Origin: Gemmataceae bacterium
GTDB taxonomy: Bacteria; Planctomycetota; Planctomycetia; Gemmatales; Gemmataceae
Length of the DNA: 64,000 bases
Assembly: GCA_901538445.1 (NCBI GenBank)
Contig: LR594584.1
Location: 3,821,051-3,885,050, forward strand
Direction of reading: 5' to 3'
Part shown: one piece after another, positions 57,283 through 64,000 of the stretch
Layout: the number at the start of each line of letters is the position of its first letter
Position numbering within the stretch: position 1 is the first letter of the stretch
Program-made: the position numbers and the translations under genes
The notes under the pieces: generated by a model
Told to the model about the DNA's origin: nothing
The model's input: the letters and a program-made list of their open reading frames with translations, nothing else
Databases searched by the model: none

Positions 57283-58512
57283 TCAGTCGCTGCTGGTCGG
57301 CTCACCGCCCGCCTTGGTGCCCATCGCCTGCCACGCCGACAGGTCGATCGAGTTCCGAACGAACCTCACGCTCCCGTCGGCCATCGCGACGTTTGCCCCG
57401 CCGGTGTGCTTGCTCCGGGCGGCCGCCCACTGGTTCCCGTCGGCCCGGTTCTGCACGCAGTGGAGCTTGTCCGGGTGGGTCGTGGGGATGCGGTCGTCGC
57501 AGTACATCATCTGGTCGGGGGTGGCGCTGTTGGGGCTGGTGTGCGTCTGGAAGAACGCTCCCCCCGGGCCGGCCAGGAGGGTGACGCCGCGGCCGTCCTT
57601 GTTCCGCCCGTTCGGGCTGGCCCCGTTGGACGAGGGGCCGTCGAGGGGCTCACTGAACGGGAGCAGTTCGCTGAACATGGCAGTGTTCGAGGTGCCGTCG
57701 GTGACGCCCAGGATCGGGGTGCCCTTGCCGATCCCGAACCGCGTCTCGACCGGCCACTTCTTCACCTGCACCAGGGTGAACACCCCGCTCGTGGGGCTGG
57801 ACCCGCCGTACACGGCGGCGTCGCCGAAGGTGCCGCCGCCGAAGCACCCCACGTAGTTCCCCTTCATCAGGTTCTCGAGGGCGAAATCGGCCAGGTGGAC
57901 CTCCGGGTTGTGGCCGCTGCTCGGGCAGGTCATGATCTTCGGAATCATGTGAAACTGCATCCCGACCTCCATCCGCCGCCCGGCGGGCAGGGGGTGCTGT
58001 TGCCCGTCGAAGTTGTCGGCCGGGTTGCTCTCCTCGGAGAACGCCGGGTCGATGTTGTACGTCCCGCCCGTCGCCGCCGCGCCGCCGCTGAGCATCCGGT
58101 CCAGCGCGGTCTGCTCCATGTACGAGAGGATGTGCAGCGGCCAGGGCACCCCGTAGCACCGGGCCTCCGGGCCGGCGGTGAACGCCTGGTTGCCGGTCAC
58201 CCACCACAGCGGCGGGTCCTGGGTGGCCGGGCCGGTACCGGTCGAGCCGCCCGGCCAGTGCGGGGCGTTCTGCGGGTCGGCCTGGTTGAACCGGGGCAGG
58301 CCCGGGGGGAACGTGCTGGTCGCGCTCTCGACGTTGTGGCACGCGAGGGCGATCTGCTTCAGGTTGTTCTGGCACTTCATCCGGGCGGCCGCCTCGCGGA
58401 CCTTCTGCACGGCCGGGAGCAGTAGGCCGATCAGGACCGCGATGATCGCGATGACCACCAACAGCTCGATCAGCGTGAAGCCGCGGTTCGGGAGGCGTCG
58501 GGGAGCGTTCAT
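57283..58512 (-). CDS. DUF1559 pseudopilin-like protein (4 of 4)
   Basis: The 409-residue protein starts [20 protein letters not shown] with [20 protein letters not shown]. The C-terminus has [13 protein letters not shown], the H-x9-DG motif. At 409 residues it is the longest of the four. An inverted repeat lies upstream (58590-58622). Confidence 0.93.
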   Translation of the reverse strand: MNAPRRLPNRGFTLIELLVVIAIIAVLIGLLLPAVQKVREAAARMKCQNNLKQIALACHNVESATSTFPPGLPRFNQADPQNAPHWPGGSTGTGPATQDPPLWWVTGNQAFTAGPEARCYGVPWPLHILSYMEQTALDRMLSGGAAATGGTYNIDPAFSEESNPADNFDGQQHPLPAGRRMEVGMQFHMIPKIMTCPSSGHNPEVHLADFALENLMKGNYVGCFGGGTFGDAAVYGGSSPTSGVFTLVQVKKWPVETRFGIGKGTPILGVTDGTSNTAMFSELLPFSEPLDGPSSNGASPNGRNKDGRGVTLLAGPGGAFFQTHTSPNSATPDQMMYCDDRIPTTHPDKLHCVQNRADGNQWAAARSKHTGGANVAMADGSVRFVRNSIDLSAWQAMGTKAGGEPTSSD

Positions 58513-58589
58513 GCGTTCTCCAATCCAGGGGGTCGGGTTTCAGGCACTGTCACGTTCTGCGGGATCCGCGGGACCCCACCGGGGCAGCA

Positions 58590-58622
58590 CACACGATAGT
58601 GATCCGTAGTGTAGATCGTGTG
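58590..58622. promoter_or_regulatory. Inverted repeat upstream of the fourth DUF1559 gene
   Basis: CACACGAT (58590-58597) and ATCGTGTG (58615-58622) are perfect 8-bp inverted repeats with a 17-base spacer. The site could be an operator or a terminator for the PQQ-propeller gene that ends at 58676. No T-run follows on the minus strand. Confidence 0.5.
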
Positions 58623-58635
58623 AGCTAAATGAGTA

Positions 58636-58677
58636 AAACCTATTCTGTCTTACTATTGTTAGTAATTTAAACCTATT
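58636..58677. repeat. Direct repeat AAACCTATT, 33 bases apart
   Basis: AAACCTATT occurs at 58636-58644 and 58669-58677 in an AT-rich stretch. The 33-base spacing is about three helical turns, which suits a cooperative regulator. The second copy touches the stop codon of the PQQ-propeller gene. Confidence 0.4.
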
Positions 58678-59920
58678 AAGGACGCTGTGAACCACCCGCC
58701 GGGCCGCCGACGCACCACAGGTGCCCGGTCGTGCGGACGAACAGGTGCCCGCCGCTCACCGCGGGGGTGGCGTGGATCGCCTCGCCCAGCGCGTTCTTCG
58801 CCACCACCTCGAACTCGTCGCCGGTGCCGAGCACGTACGTCGTGCCGTCGTCGGCCGGGCAGTGGATCTGGCCGTTGATGAGCAGCGGGGAGGCGTGGTG
58901 CAGCCGGCTCCCGAGCCGCTCGGACCACACCTTCTTGCCGGTCCGCGCCTCCAGCAGCGTCGCCACGCCCGCGTCAGACACCACGAAGAGCCGGTCCCCG
59001 AACGCCAGCGGCGAGGGGACGTACGCGGCGGTCCGCGTGTCGGACCACTTCGCGTGCGTCTTCGTGACGTTCCCGGTGCCCGTCGGGTCGATCGCGACGA
59101 GCGTGCTCGTCGGGCTGGTGCCGGTCGCGAACACGAGCCCCTGCCCGAACGCGACCGTGGCGACGAACTTGTCGGTGGGGCTGTCCGCGACCCAGACCTG
59201 CTTGCCGGTCGCGGGCTCGAACCCGGCGACCGACTTGCTGCCCGCCAGGACCATTTGCGTCTTGCCGGCGACCTCGATGAACAGCGGCACGCTGAACGAC
59301 CGGGTGCGGTTCGGCCGCTCGACCTTCCACCGCGGCTCGCCGGTCCGCTTGTCGAGGGCCGCGAGGAACGCGTCGCCGTCCGAGTCCCCGTTGACGATGA
59401 GCAGGTCGCCGTGCAGGACCGGCGAGCCGCAGAACCCGTGCGGGGAGGCGAACCCGTCGAACGCCTTGAGCCACGCCCGCTTGCCGTCGCGGCCGTAGCA
59501 GGCGACGGTGACCTTGTCGCCGTCCACGAACGCGGCCCACACGTGCTCGGCGTCGCTCGCGGGGGTGGCGCTGGCCGGGGTGTTCCCCTTGTGCATCTTC
59601 TCGGGGGCCGCGGTCAGCACGACCTGCTTCCACAGCAGCTTGCCGCCGGTGCGGTCGAAGCACAGCAGGAGCCGGTCGTTCGTGTCCGGGTCGAACGACG
59701 TGAGGAACACGCGGCCGTTCGACACGACCGGCGACGAGTGCCCGACGCCCGGCACCGGCACCTTCCACAGCACGTTCTCGGTCGCGCTCCACTTCGCGGG
59801 GACGCCGGGGTCGGTGACCACGCCGTCGCCCTTCGGCCCGCGCCAGACCGGCCAGTCGGCCGCTGCGAGTGCGGGGGCGAGCGCGAGCGTGAGGGACAGT
59901 CCGAGGATGAGCCGCGTCAC
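58676..59920 (-). CDS. Secreted PQQ-type beta-propeller protein
   Basis: GTG 59920 overlaps the stop of the cytochrome/WD40 gene (GTGA). The 414-residue product has a signal peptide ending LAAADWPVWRGPKGDGV, then propeller blades with the PQQ pattern (WKVPVPGVGHSSPVVSNGRV; GGKLLWKQVV; RTGEPRWKVERP; ATGKQVWVADSP; RTGKKVWSERLG). It looks like a non-enzymatic PQQ-like propeller, a type common in planctomycetes. It is coupled to the upstream cytochrome gene. Confidence 0.9.
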   Translation of the reverse strand: MTRLILGLSLTLALAPALAAADWPVWRGPKGDGVVTDPGVPAKWSATENVLWKVPVPGVGHSSPVVSNGRVFLTSFDPDTNDRLLLCFDRTGGKLLWKQVVLTAAPEKMHKGNTPASATPASDAEHVWAAFVDGDKVTVACYGRDGKRAWLKAFDGFASPHGFCGSPVLHGDLLIVNGDSDGDAFLAALDKRTGEPRWKVERPNRTRSFSVPLFIEVAGKTQMVLAGSKSVAGFEPATGKQVWVADSPTDKFVATVAFGQGLVFATGTSPTSTLVAIDPTGTGNVTKTHAKWSDTRTAAYVPSPLAFGDRLFVVSDAGVATLLEARTGKKVWSERLGSRLHHASPLLINGQIHCPADDGTTYVLGTGDEFEVVAKNALGEAIHATPAVSGGHLFVRTTGHLWCVGGPAGGSQRP

Positions 59921-61578
59921 TTCTGCACCTCCTTCGTCGCCGCGAGCGCGGCCTCGGTCTCGACCACTCCGGCCTTGACCACGAGTGCGGCCTCGCACAG
60001 TTGCAGGTAGGCCTTCGCGAGCGCCGCGTTCTTGGGGTCGTGCGCCGCCTCGTCCTTCAACTTCTCCGCGGCGTCCTCGACGGCCTTGAGCGCCGCACGC
60101 TTGCGGGCGAGTTCGGCCTGGAGGGCGGCCGCGCCGACCGCGAGGGGGGCCGGGCCGGGCCGGACCGCGGCGATCGGGAGTGCGGGGGTCGGCACGGGGA
60201 TGAGCGCGACCGTGGCGGCCTTCGACGACATTGGAAGCGCGACGTGAACGGGTTCGCCGCCCGCGACCGGCCACACGGACACCCGCCCGGACCAGTCGCC
60301 GGAAACAACCGCCTTCGCGTCCGGGGCGAACCCGACCCGGAGCACGGCGTCGCCCGCCGGGCCGAGGTCGGCGACCTTCTTGCCCTTCTGGTCCCAGACC
60401 CGCACGCGCCCGTCGCGGCCCGCGGTCGCGAGCGCGCCGGCCGCGTGCCAGGTGACGTCGAGTGCGCCCTCTGGGTGCGCCTCCCACTTCGCGCTCTCGG
60501 TCGCGGTGTGCAGGTCCCACACGCGGACGGTGCCGTCCTCGCTCGCCGAAGCGAGCGCGTCCGAGTCGGCCCGCCACGCGAGCGCGGTCACCGCCTTGGT
60601 GTGCCCGCGGAGCACGGCGAATTCCTTGCCCGACTTCGCCTCCCACGCGTACAGACCGCCGAACCGGTCGCCGGCCGCGACCAGCAGCCCCTCGGGGCTG
60701 AACGCGACCGACAGCACCCAGTCGGTCGGCTTGCGGAGGGTGTGCAGCACCTTGCCGTCCGGGACGGAGACCACCTTCACCACCCGGCCCGGCCCGCCGA
60801 ACACGACCCGCGTGCCGTCGGCGGAGACGTCGGCGGCGAGGACCGCGTCGGTGTCGTCGGCCACGGCGAACCGGCGCTTCCAGGTGCCGACCTCGAACCC
60901 GACGACGGCCCCGGACTGGCCCCCGACGCCGCCCGCCGCGAGGAGCAGCTTGCCGTCGCGCGAGAACCGCAGCGCGTGGACCTCGCCCTCGGGGAACGGG
61001 AGCCCGCCGAGGAGCTTGCCGGTCGCGAGGTCGTGGACGAGCACCTGCTTCTTGCCCGGCACGGCCAGGAGCGGTGCGGCGGGCGCGACGGCCAGTGCGG
61101 TGACCGGCGTGGCCCGGGGCAGTAGATCGGCCTTCGTGATGCCGTCGGGAACCTTGGCGGGCGGGGTGACGCTCGTGGTCGCGGCCGCGGTGCCGACCTT
61201 CTCGACGAGCCCGTCCTCGATCCACTTGCGGAGCGCGTCGAGTTCCGTCTGCGGGATCTTCGGGCTGTTCGGCGGCATCTTCGGGTCTTCGAGGTGCGCC
61301 GTGAGGGTGTACAGCGGGCTGTCGGCGGGCTTCCCGGCAACAACCGCTTTGCCGGACACGCCGCCCTGTATGATGGCACCGAACGTGGTCACGTCGAGTT
61401 CGCCGCGGGGCCGCTCGCCGGTGTGGCACTTGGCGCACCGCTTGGTGAGGATCGGCCGCACGGTCTCGAACGTCACCTTCGGTGCGTCCGACTTCGTGTC
61501 GTCGGCCGCACCGGGCGCGGGGGCCGCCGGCGCGACGAGGAGTGCGAGGGCGAACAGTGCGAGCGGTCGGGTCGTCAC
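59917..61578 (-). CDS. Secreted c-type cytochrome/WD40 fusion protein
   Basis: GTG 61578 has a GAGG-type site upstream. The 553-residue protein has a signal peptide, then a planctomycete cytochrome domain with the haem site RCAKCHTGERPRGELDV (about 45) and the distal pattern DPKMPPNSPKIPQTEL, and then WD40 repeats (GHTKAVTALAWRADSDALAS; EDGTVRVWDLHTA; GRDGRVRVWDQKGK). The C-terminal helical tail contains a coiled coil. It precedes the PQQ-propeller gene and follows the DUF1549/1553 gene, the usual layout of these loci. Confidence 0.92.
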   Translation of the reverse strand: MTTRPLALFALALLVAPAAPAPGAADDTKSDAPKVTFETVRPILTKRCAKCHTGERPRGELDVTTFGAIIQGGVSGKAVVAGKPADSPLYTLTAHLEDPKMPPNSPKIPQTELDALRKWIEDGLVEKVGTAAATTSVTPPAKVPDGITKADLLPRATPVTALAVAPAAPLLAVPGKKQVLVHDLATGKLLGGLPFPEGEVHALRFSRDGKLLLAAGGVGGQSGAVVGFEVGTWKRRFAVADDTDAVLAADVSADGTRVVFGGPGRVVKVVSVPDGKVLHTLRKPTDWVLSVAFSPEGLLVAAGDRFGGLYAWEAKSGKEFAVLRGHTKAVTALAWRADSDALASASEDGTVRVWDLHTATESAKWEAHPEGALDVTWHAAGALATAGRDGRVRVWDQKGKKVADLGPAGDAVLRVGFAPDAKAVVSGDWSGRVSVWPVAGGEPVHVALPMSSKAATVALIPVPTPALPIAAVRPGPAPLAVGAAALQAELARKRAALKAVEDAAEKLKDEAAHDPKNAALAKAYLQLCEAALVVKAGVVETEAALAATKEVQK

Positions 61579-61655
61579 GGGGTGGAACCTCGGGGTGGTC
61601 GGGTGTTCGCGGGCCGCGGTCCCGGGGCGTGATCCCGGGACCGCGCGGGCCGGGC

Positions 61656-64000
61656 TCAGCGGTTGAACACGAACTCGTTGGAGTTCAGCAGCGCCCAGAA
61701 CAGGTCTTCGAGGGCCGCCGTCTTGTCCTCGGCAGCGTCGAGCCGCTTCGCGATCCGCTCGGCCTCGGCCGCCGTCGGGGCGCGGCCCAGACACCGCGCG
61801 TACAGCTCGGCCGCGGCCTCGGCCGGTTTCCGGGTCGCGAGCAGCCGGTCGACCACCTTGCCCTCGACCACCTTGCCGTTGGTCGTGTCGCCGTTGAGCA
61901 GGTGCAGCGCCTGCGACAGCGTCGGGTTGGTCTTCACCTCGCACGAGCACGCGGTGGCCCGCGGGGCGCGGCCGAAGGTCGTGAGGAAGTAGTTCGGGGT
62001 GCGGCCGTCGGCGAGCTGAACGGCGCGGCTCCCCGGCGGCAGCCCGGGCAGGGCGGTCGCCGTCTCGGTCACCTGCGTGATGCAGTCGAGGAGTACCTCC
62101 GCCCGCATGCGGCGGACCGTCTGGCGGGCGAAGTTCCGCTCGTCCCACTCGTTGGTCGGGTTCCGCTTGGTGGAGAGCTGGTACGTGCGGCTCAGGCACA
62201 CGTCGCGGGCGAGCTTCTTGACGTCGAACCCGTAGGCCGCGGCCTTCTCGCCAAGGGCCGCGAGCAGGTCCGGGTTCCCGGCCGGGTTGCTCACCCGCAC
62301 GTCGTCCACCGGCTCGACGATCCCGCGGCCGAAGAAGTGCGCCCACACGACGTTGCCGAAGTTCCGCGCGAACTGCGGGTTCTCGGCGCTGGCGAGCCAG
62401 TCGGCGAGGGCGGCGCGGTAGTCCTGGCCCGGCTTCAGGTCGGGCACCCCCGCACCGAGGAACTTGGGCCGCACCGGCCGGTTCCCGACCGGGTGCAGCG
62501 TCTCGCCGGTGCCGCTGTTGAACACCGTTAGCTCGCGGGGGTCCTGGGCGTTCTTGTACCCGAGCTGGCCGAAGAACGCGGCGAACCCGTAGTAGTCGTT
62601 CATCGTCCACCGGTCGAACGGGTGGTTGTGGCACTGGGCGCACTGGATGCGGGTGCCGAGGAACACCTGGGCGACGTTCTCCGCGAGCAGTTGCGGGGTC
62701 GTCTCGGTCTGGAAGTAGTTGACGGCCGGGTTCTCGAACGTGCCGCCCGCGGCCGGCAGCAGCTCGCGGACGATCTTGTCGAGCGTCGCGCCGGACCGGA
62801 CCCGGTCGCGGAGCCACTTGTCGTAAAGCTGGAGCCCCTTCGGGCTGATGCCGTTGATGGTGCGGATCTGGAGCAACTCGGCCCACTTCATGACCCAGAT
62901 GTCGCGGAACTCCTCGCGCTCGAGCAGCGCATCGACCAGCTTCTCGCGCTTCTTCGCGTCCGCGTCAGCGAGGAACCTCGCGCGCTCGGCCGGGGTGGGG
63001 AGCAGGCCGATCAGGTCCACGTACACCCGGCGGAGGAACGTTTCGTCGTCGCACACCTCGGACGGCACGACGTGGAGCTTGTTGAGCTTCGCGTGGACGT
63101 GGGTGTCGATGTAGTTGAGCGCCGGGGTCTTCGGGTCGGCGAACGGGGTACCGGGGCGGACGATCACCGCGGTGCCCTGGGTGAACTCGTCGAACCGGGC
63201 CAGCACGAACGCCTCGCCCGGACCGGTGCCGGTGACGACGCCGTCCTCGGCCACGGTGGCGGCCGCGTCGTTGTTGCCGACGAACACGGCGAACCGGGTC
63301 ACGTCGCGGTCGGTGCCGTCGCTGTACTTCGCCCGCACCACGATCCGCTGGGCCTCGCCCTTCGCCGCGAACACCGCCTCCTTTGGGAACACCTCGATGC
63401 CGACCGGCCGCGGGGTGTCGGCCGGGTCCTTCGGCGCGCCGGCCTCCAGCCACCGGACCAGGAGCAGGTAGTTCTCGCTCCCCGGCTCGATCCGCTTGCC
63501 GCCGGTGTGCGGCACCTTGCCCGTCGCCTTGTTGACCATCAGGCAGTCTTCGGGGGTGGCGAGGTTCACGCGGCGGCCGCCCATCTGCCGGGTGACGCGG
63601 AAGTGGTCGCCGTCCGGGTCGTACCCGAACAGCGAGAGCATGAACCCGTCCTTCCCGGACGCCGAGCCGTGGCACTTGCCGGTGTTGCACCCGACCCGGG
63701 TGAGTACCGGCATCACGTCGGTGCGGAACCGCACGTCGCCGGCTTCGGTCGAGCGGGCCACCGTGACCGGCACCTTCACCGCGTGCGCCCCGAGGGTGAC
63801 GGTGAGGGTCGCGGTCCCGTCGGCGGTCGGGGCGAGGAACGCGTTCCGCACCTCGGCGACCGGCTTGTCGAGCGCGAACGCCGCCGCGGCGGTCACGTCG
63901 CGGGTGCTGCCGTCGGCGAACTCGGCCTGGACGACGAGCCCCTGGCGGTCCCGCGCGCCGGTCAGTTCGACCGCGGCCGGCGCGACGGTGACCCGCACGG
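61656..64000 (-). CDS. DUF1549/DUF1553 planctomycete cytochrome-type protein, cut by the window edge
   Basis: The frame is open at position 64000, so the N-terminus is missing. The visible part has an Ig-like domain, a haem-binding-like stretch CNTGKCHGSASGKDG, a second Ig-like domain, then DUF1549 (YIDTHVHAKLNKLHVVPSEV; CAQCHNHPFDRWTMNDYYGF) and DUF1553 (FARQTVRRMRAEVLLDCITQ; LNGDTTNGKVVEGKV; LFWALLNSNEFVFNR at the end). These PSD1-family proteins are large, secreted and restricted mostly to Planctomycetes. It is the strongest taxonomic marker in the window. Confidence 0.95.
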   Translation of the reverse strand, partial: VRVTVAPAAVELTGARDRQGLVVQAEFADGSTRDVTAAAAFALDKPVAEVRNAFLAPTADGTATLTVTLGAHAVKVPVTVARSTEAGDVRFRTDVMPVLTRVGCNTGKCHGSASGKDGFMLSLFGYDPDGDHFRVTRQMGGRRVNLATPEDCLMVNKATGKVPHTGGKRIEPGSENYLLLVRWLEAGAPKDPADTPRPVGIEVFPKEAVFAAKGEAQRIVVRAKYSDGTDRDVTRFAVFVGNNDAAATVAEDGVVTGTGPGEAFVLARFDEFTQGTAVIVRPGTPFADPKTPALNYIDTHVHAKLNKLHVVPSEVCDDETFLRRVYVDLIGLLPTPAERARFLADADAKKREKLVDALLEREEFRDIWVMKWAELLQIRTINGISPKGLQLYDKWLRDRVRSGATLDKIVRELLPAAGGTFENPAVNYFQTETTPQLLAENVAQVFLGTRIQCAQCHNHPFDRWTMNDYYGFAAFFGQLGYKNAQDPRELTVFNSGTGETLHPVGNRPVRPKFLGAGVPDLKPGQDYRAALADWLASAENPQFARNFGNVVWAHFFGRGIVEPVDDVRVSNPAGNPDLLAALGEKAAAYGFDVKKLARDVCLSRTYQLSTKRNPTNEWDERNFARQTVRRMRAEVLLDCITQVTETATALPGLPPGSRAVQLADGRTPNYFLTTFGRAPRATACSCEVKTNPTLSQALHLLNGDTTNGKVVEGKVVDRLLATRKPAEAAAELYARCLGRAPTAAEAERIAKRLDAAEDKTAALEDLFWALLNSNEFVFNR

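Noticed and set aside
59917-62886. A 989-codon version of the cytochrome/WD40 gene
   Set aside because: The extra N-terminus is antisense-like and overlaps the DUF1549/1553 gene. A signal peptide begins at GTG 61578.

Overview
The window is a GC-rich bacterial chromosome segment that looks like a planctomycete of the Gemmata group. The evidence is four DUF1559 pseudopilin genes (prepilin-type [10 protein letters not shown]-termini and C-terminal H-x9-DG motifs), a DUF1549/DUF1553 planctomycete cytochrome protein, a c-type cytochrome/WD40 fusion, a PQQ-type propeller, transthyretin-like lipoproteins and a Gemmata-style Ser/Thr kinase. Many genes are tightly packed, with ATGA or GTGA overlaps.

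Layout. (1) 1-7.9 kb is a minus-strand accessory operon: a MoxR-type AAA+ ATPase, a PAPS-reductase-like PP-loop protein, a VWA protein, a DUF6744-like protein, a small protein, a sliding-clamp-like protein and two membrane proteins. It looks like phage- or plasmid-type cargo. (2) 8.1-12.3 kb is a compact minus-strand four-gene cassette: a PD-(D/E)xK nuclease-like protein, a Ser/Thr kinase, a TIM-barrel-like protein of unknown family and a HEPN protein with a cysteine-rich zinc-ribbon tail. A second HEPN protein is encoded divergently at 12.7 kb. This is the best candidate for an undescribed defence system. (3) 13.6-17.7 kb is a mobile-element scar: an excisionase-like gene with a stop codon, a tRNA-Pro-like fragment without a D-arm, a tyrosine integrase lacking its C-terminal catalytic residues, an HTH gene and an IS630-family element. 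(4) 17.9-28.9 kb is an iron/siderophore transport locus: PepSY membrane protein, lipoprotein, pseudopilin, three MFS transporters, a FecE-type ATPase, a fused FecC/FecD-type permease and a FecB-type binding protein. (5) 29.2-32.9 kb holds two abutting IS630 elements and decayed coding sequence. (6) 32.9-43.6 kb is a signalling and stress region: kinase, NhaR-type LysR regulator, HPF, BON, TerB-like and zinc-finger proteins, a giant CheB-CheR-histidine kinase-receiver hybrid, and an AlkD-type DNA repair protein. (7) 43.6-48.5 kb is a gene graveyard with second, inverted copies of two of the IS elements and an hsdS fragment between them. (8) 48.5-64 kb is ordinary planctomycete material, all on the minus strand: FHA protein, pseudopilins, YVTN/phosphoesterase, lipoproteins, membrane proteins, PQQ propeller, cytochrome/WD40 fusion and a DUF1549/DUF1553 protein that runs off the window.

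How the parts relate. Regions 1-3 read as one accessory island with an att-like scar at its right edge. The two inverted IS pairs (1129 bp at 16.1 and 46.7 kb; 1054 bp at 30.5 and 45.4 kb) bracket regions 4-6 and could allow inversion of them. No rRNA, intact tRNA or CRISPR array was seen. All functional assignments come from reading the translated sequences; no database search was run.
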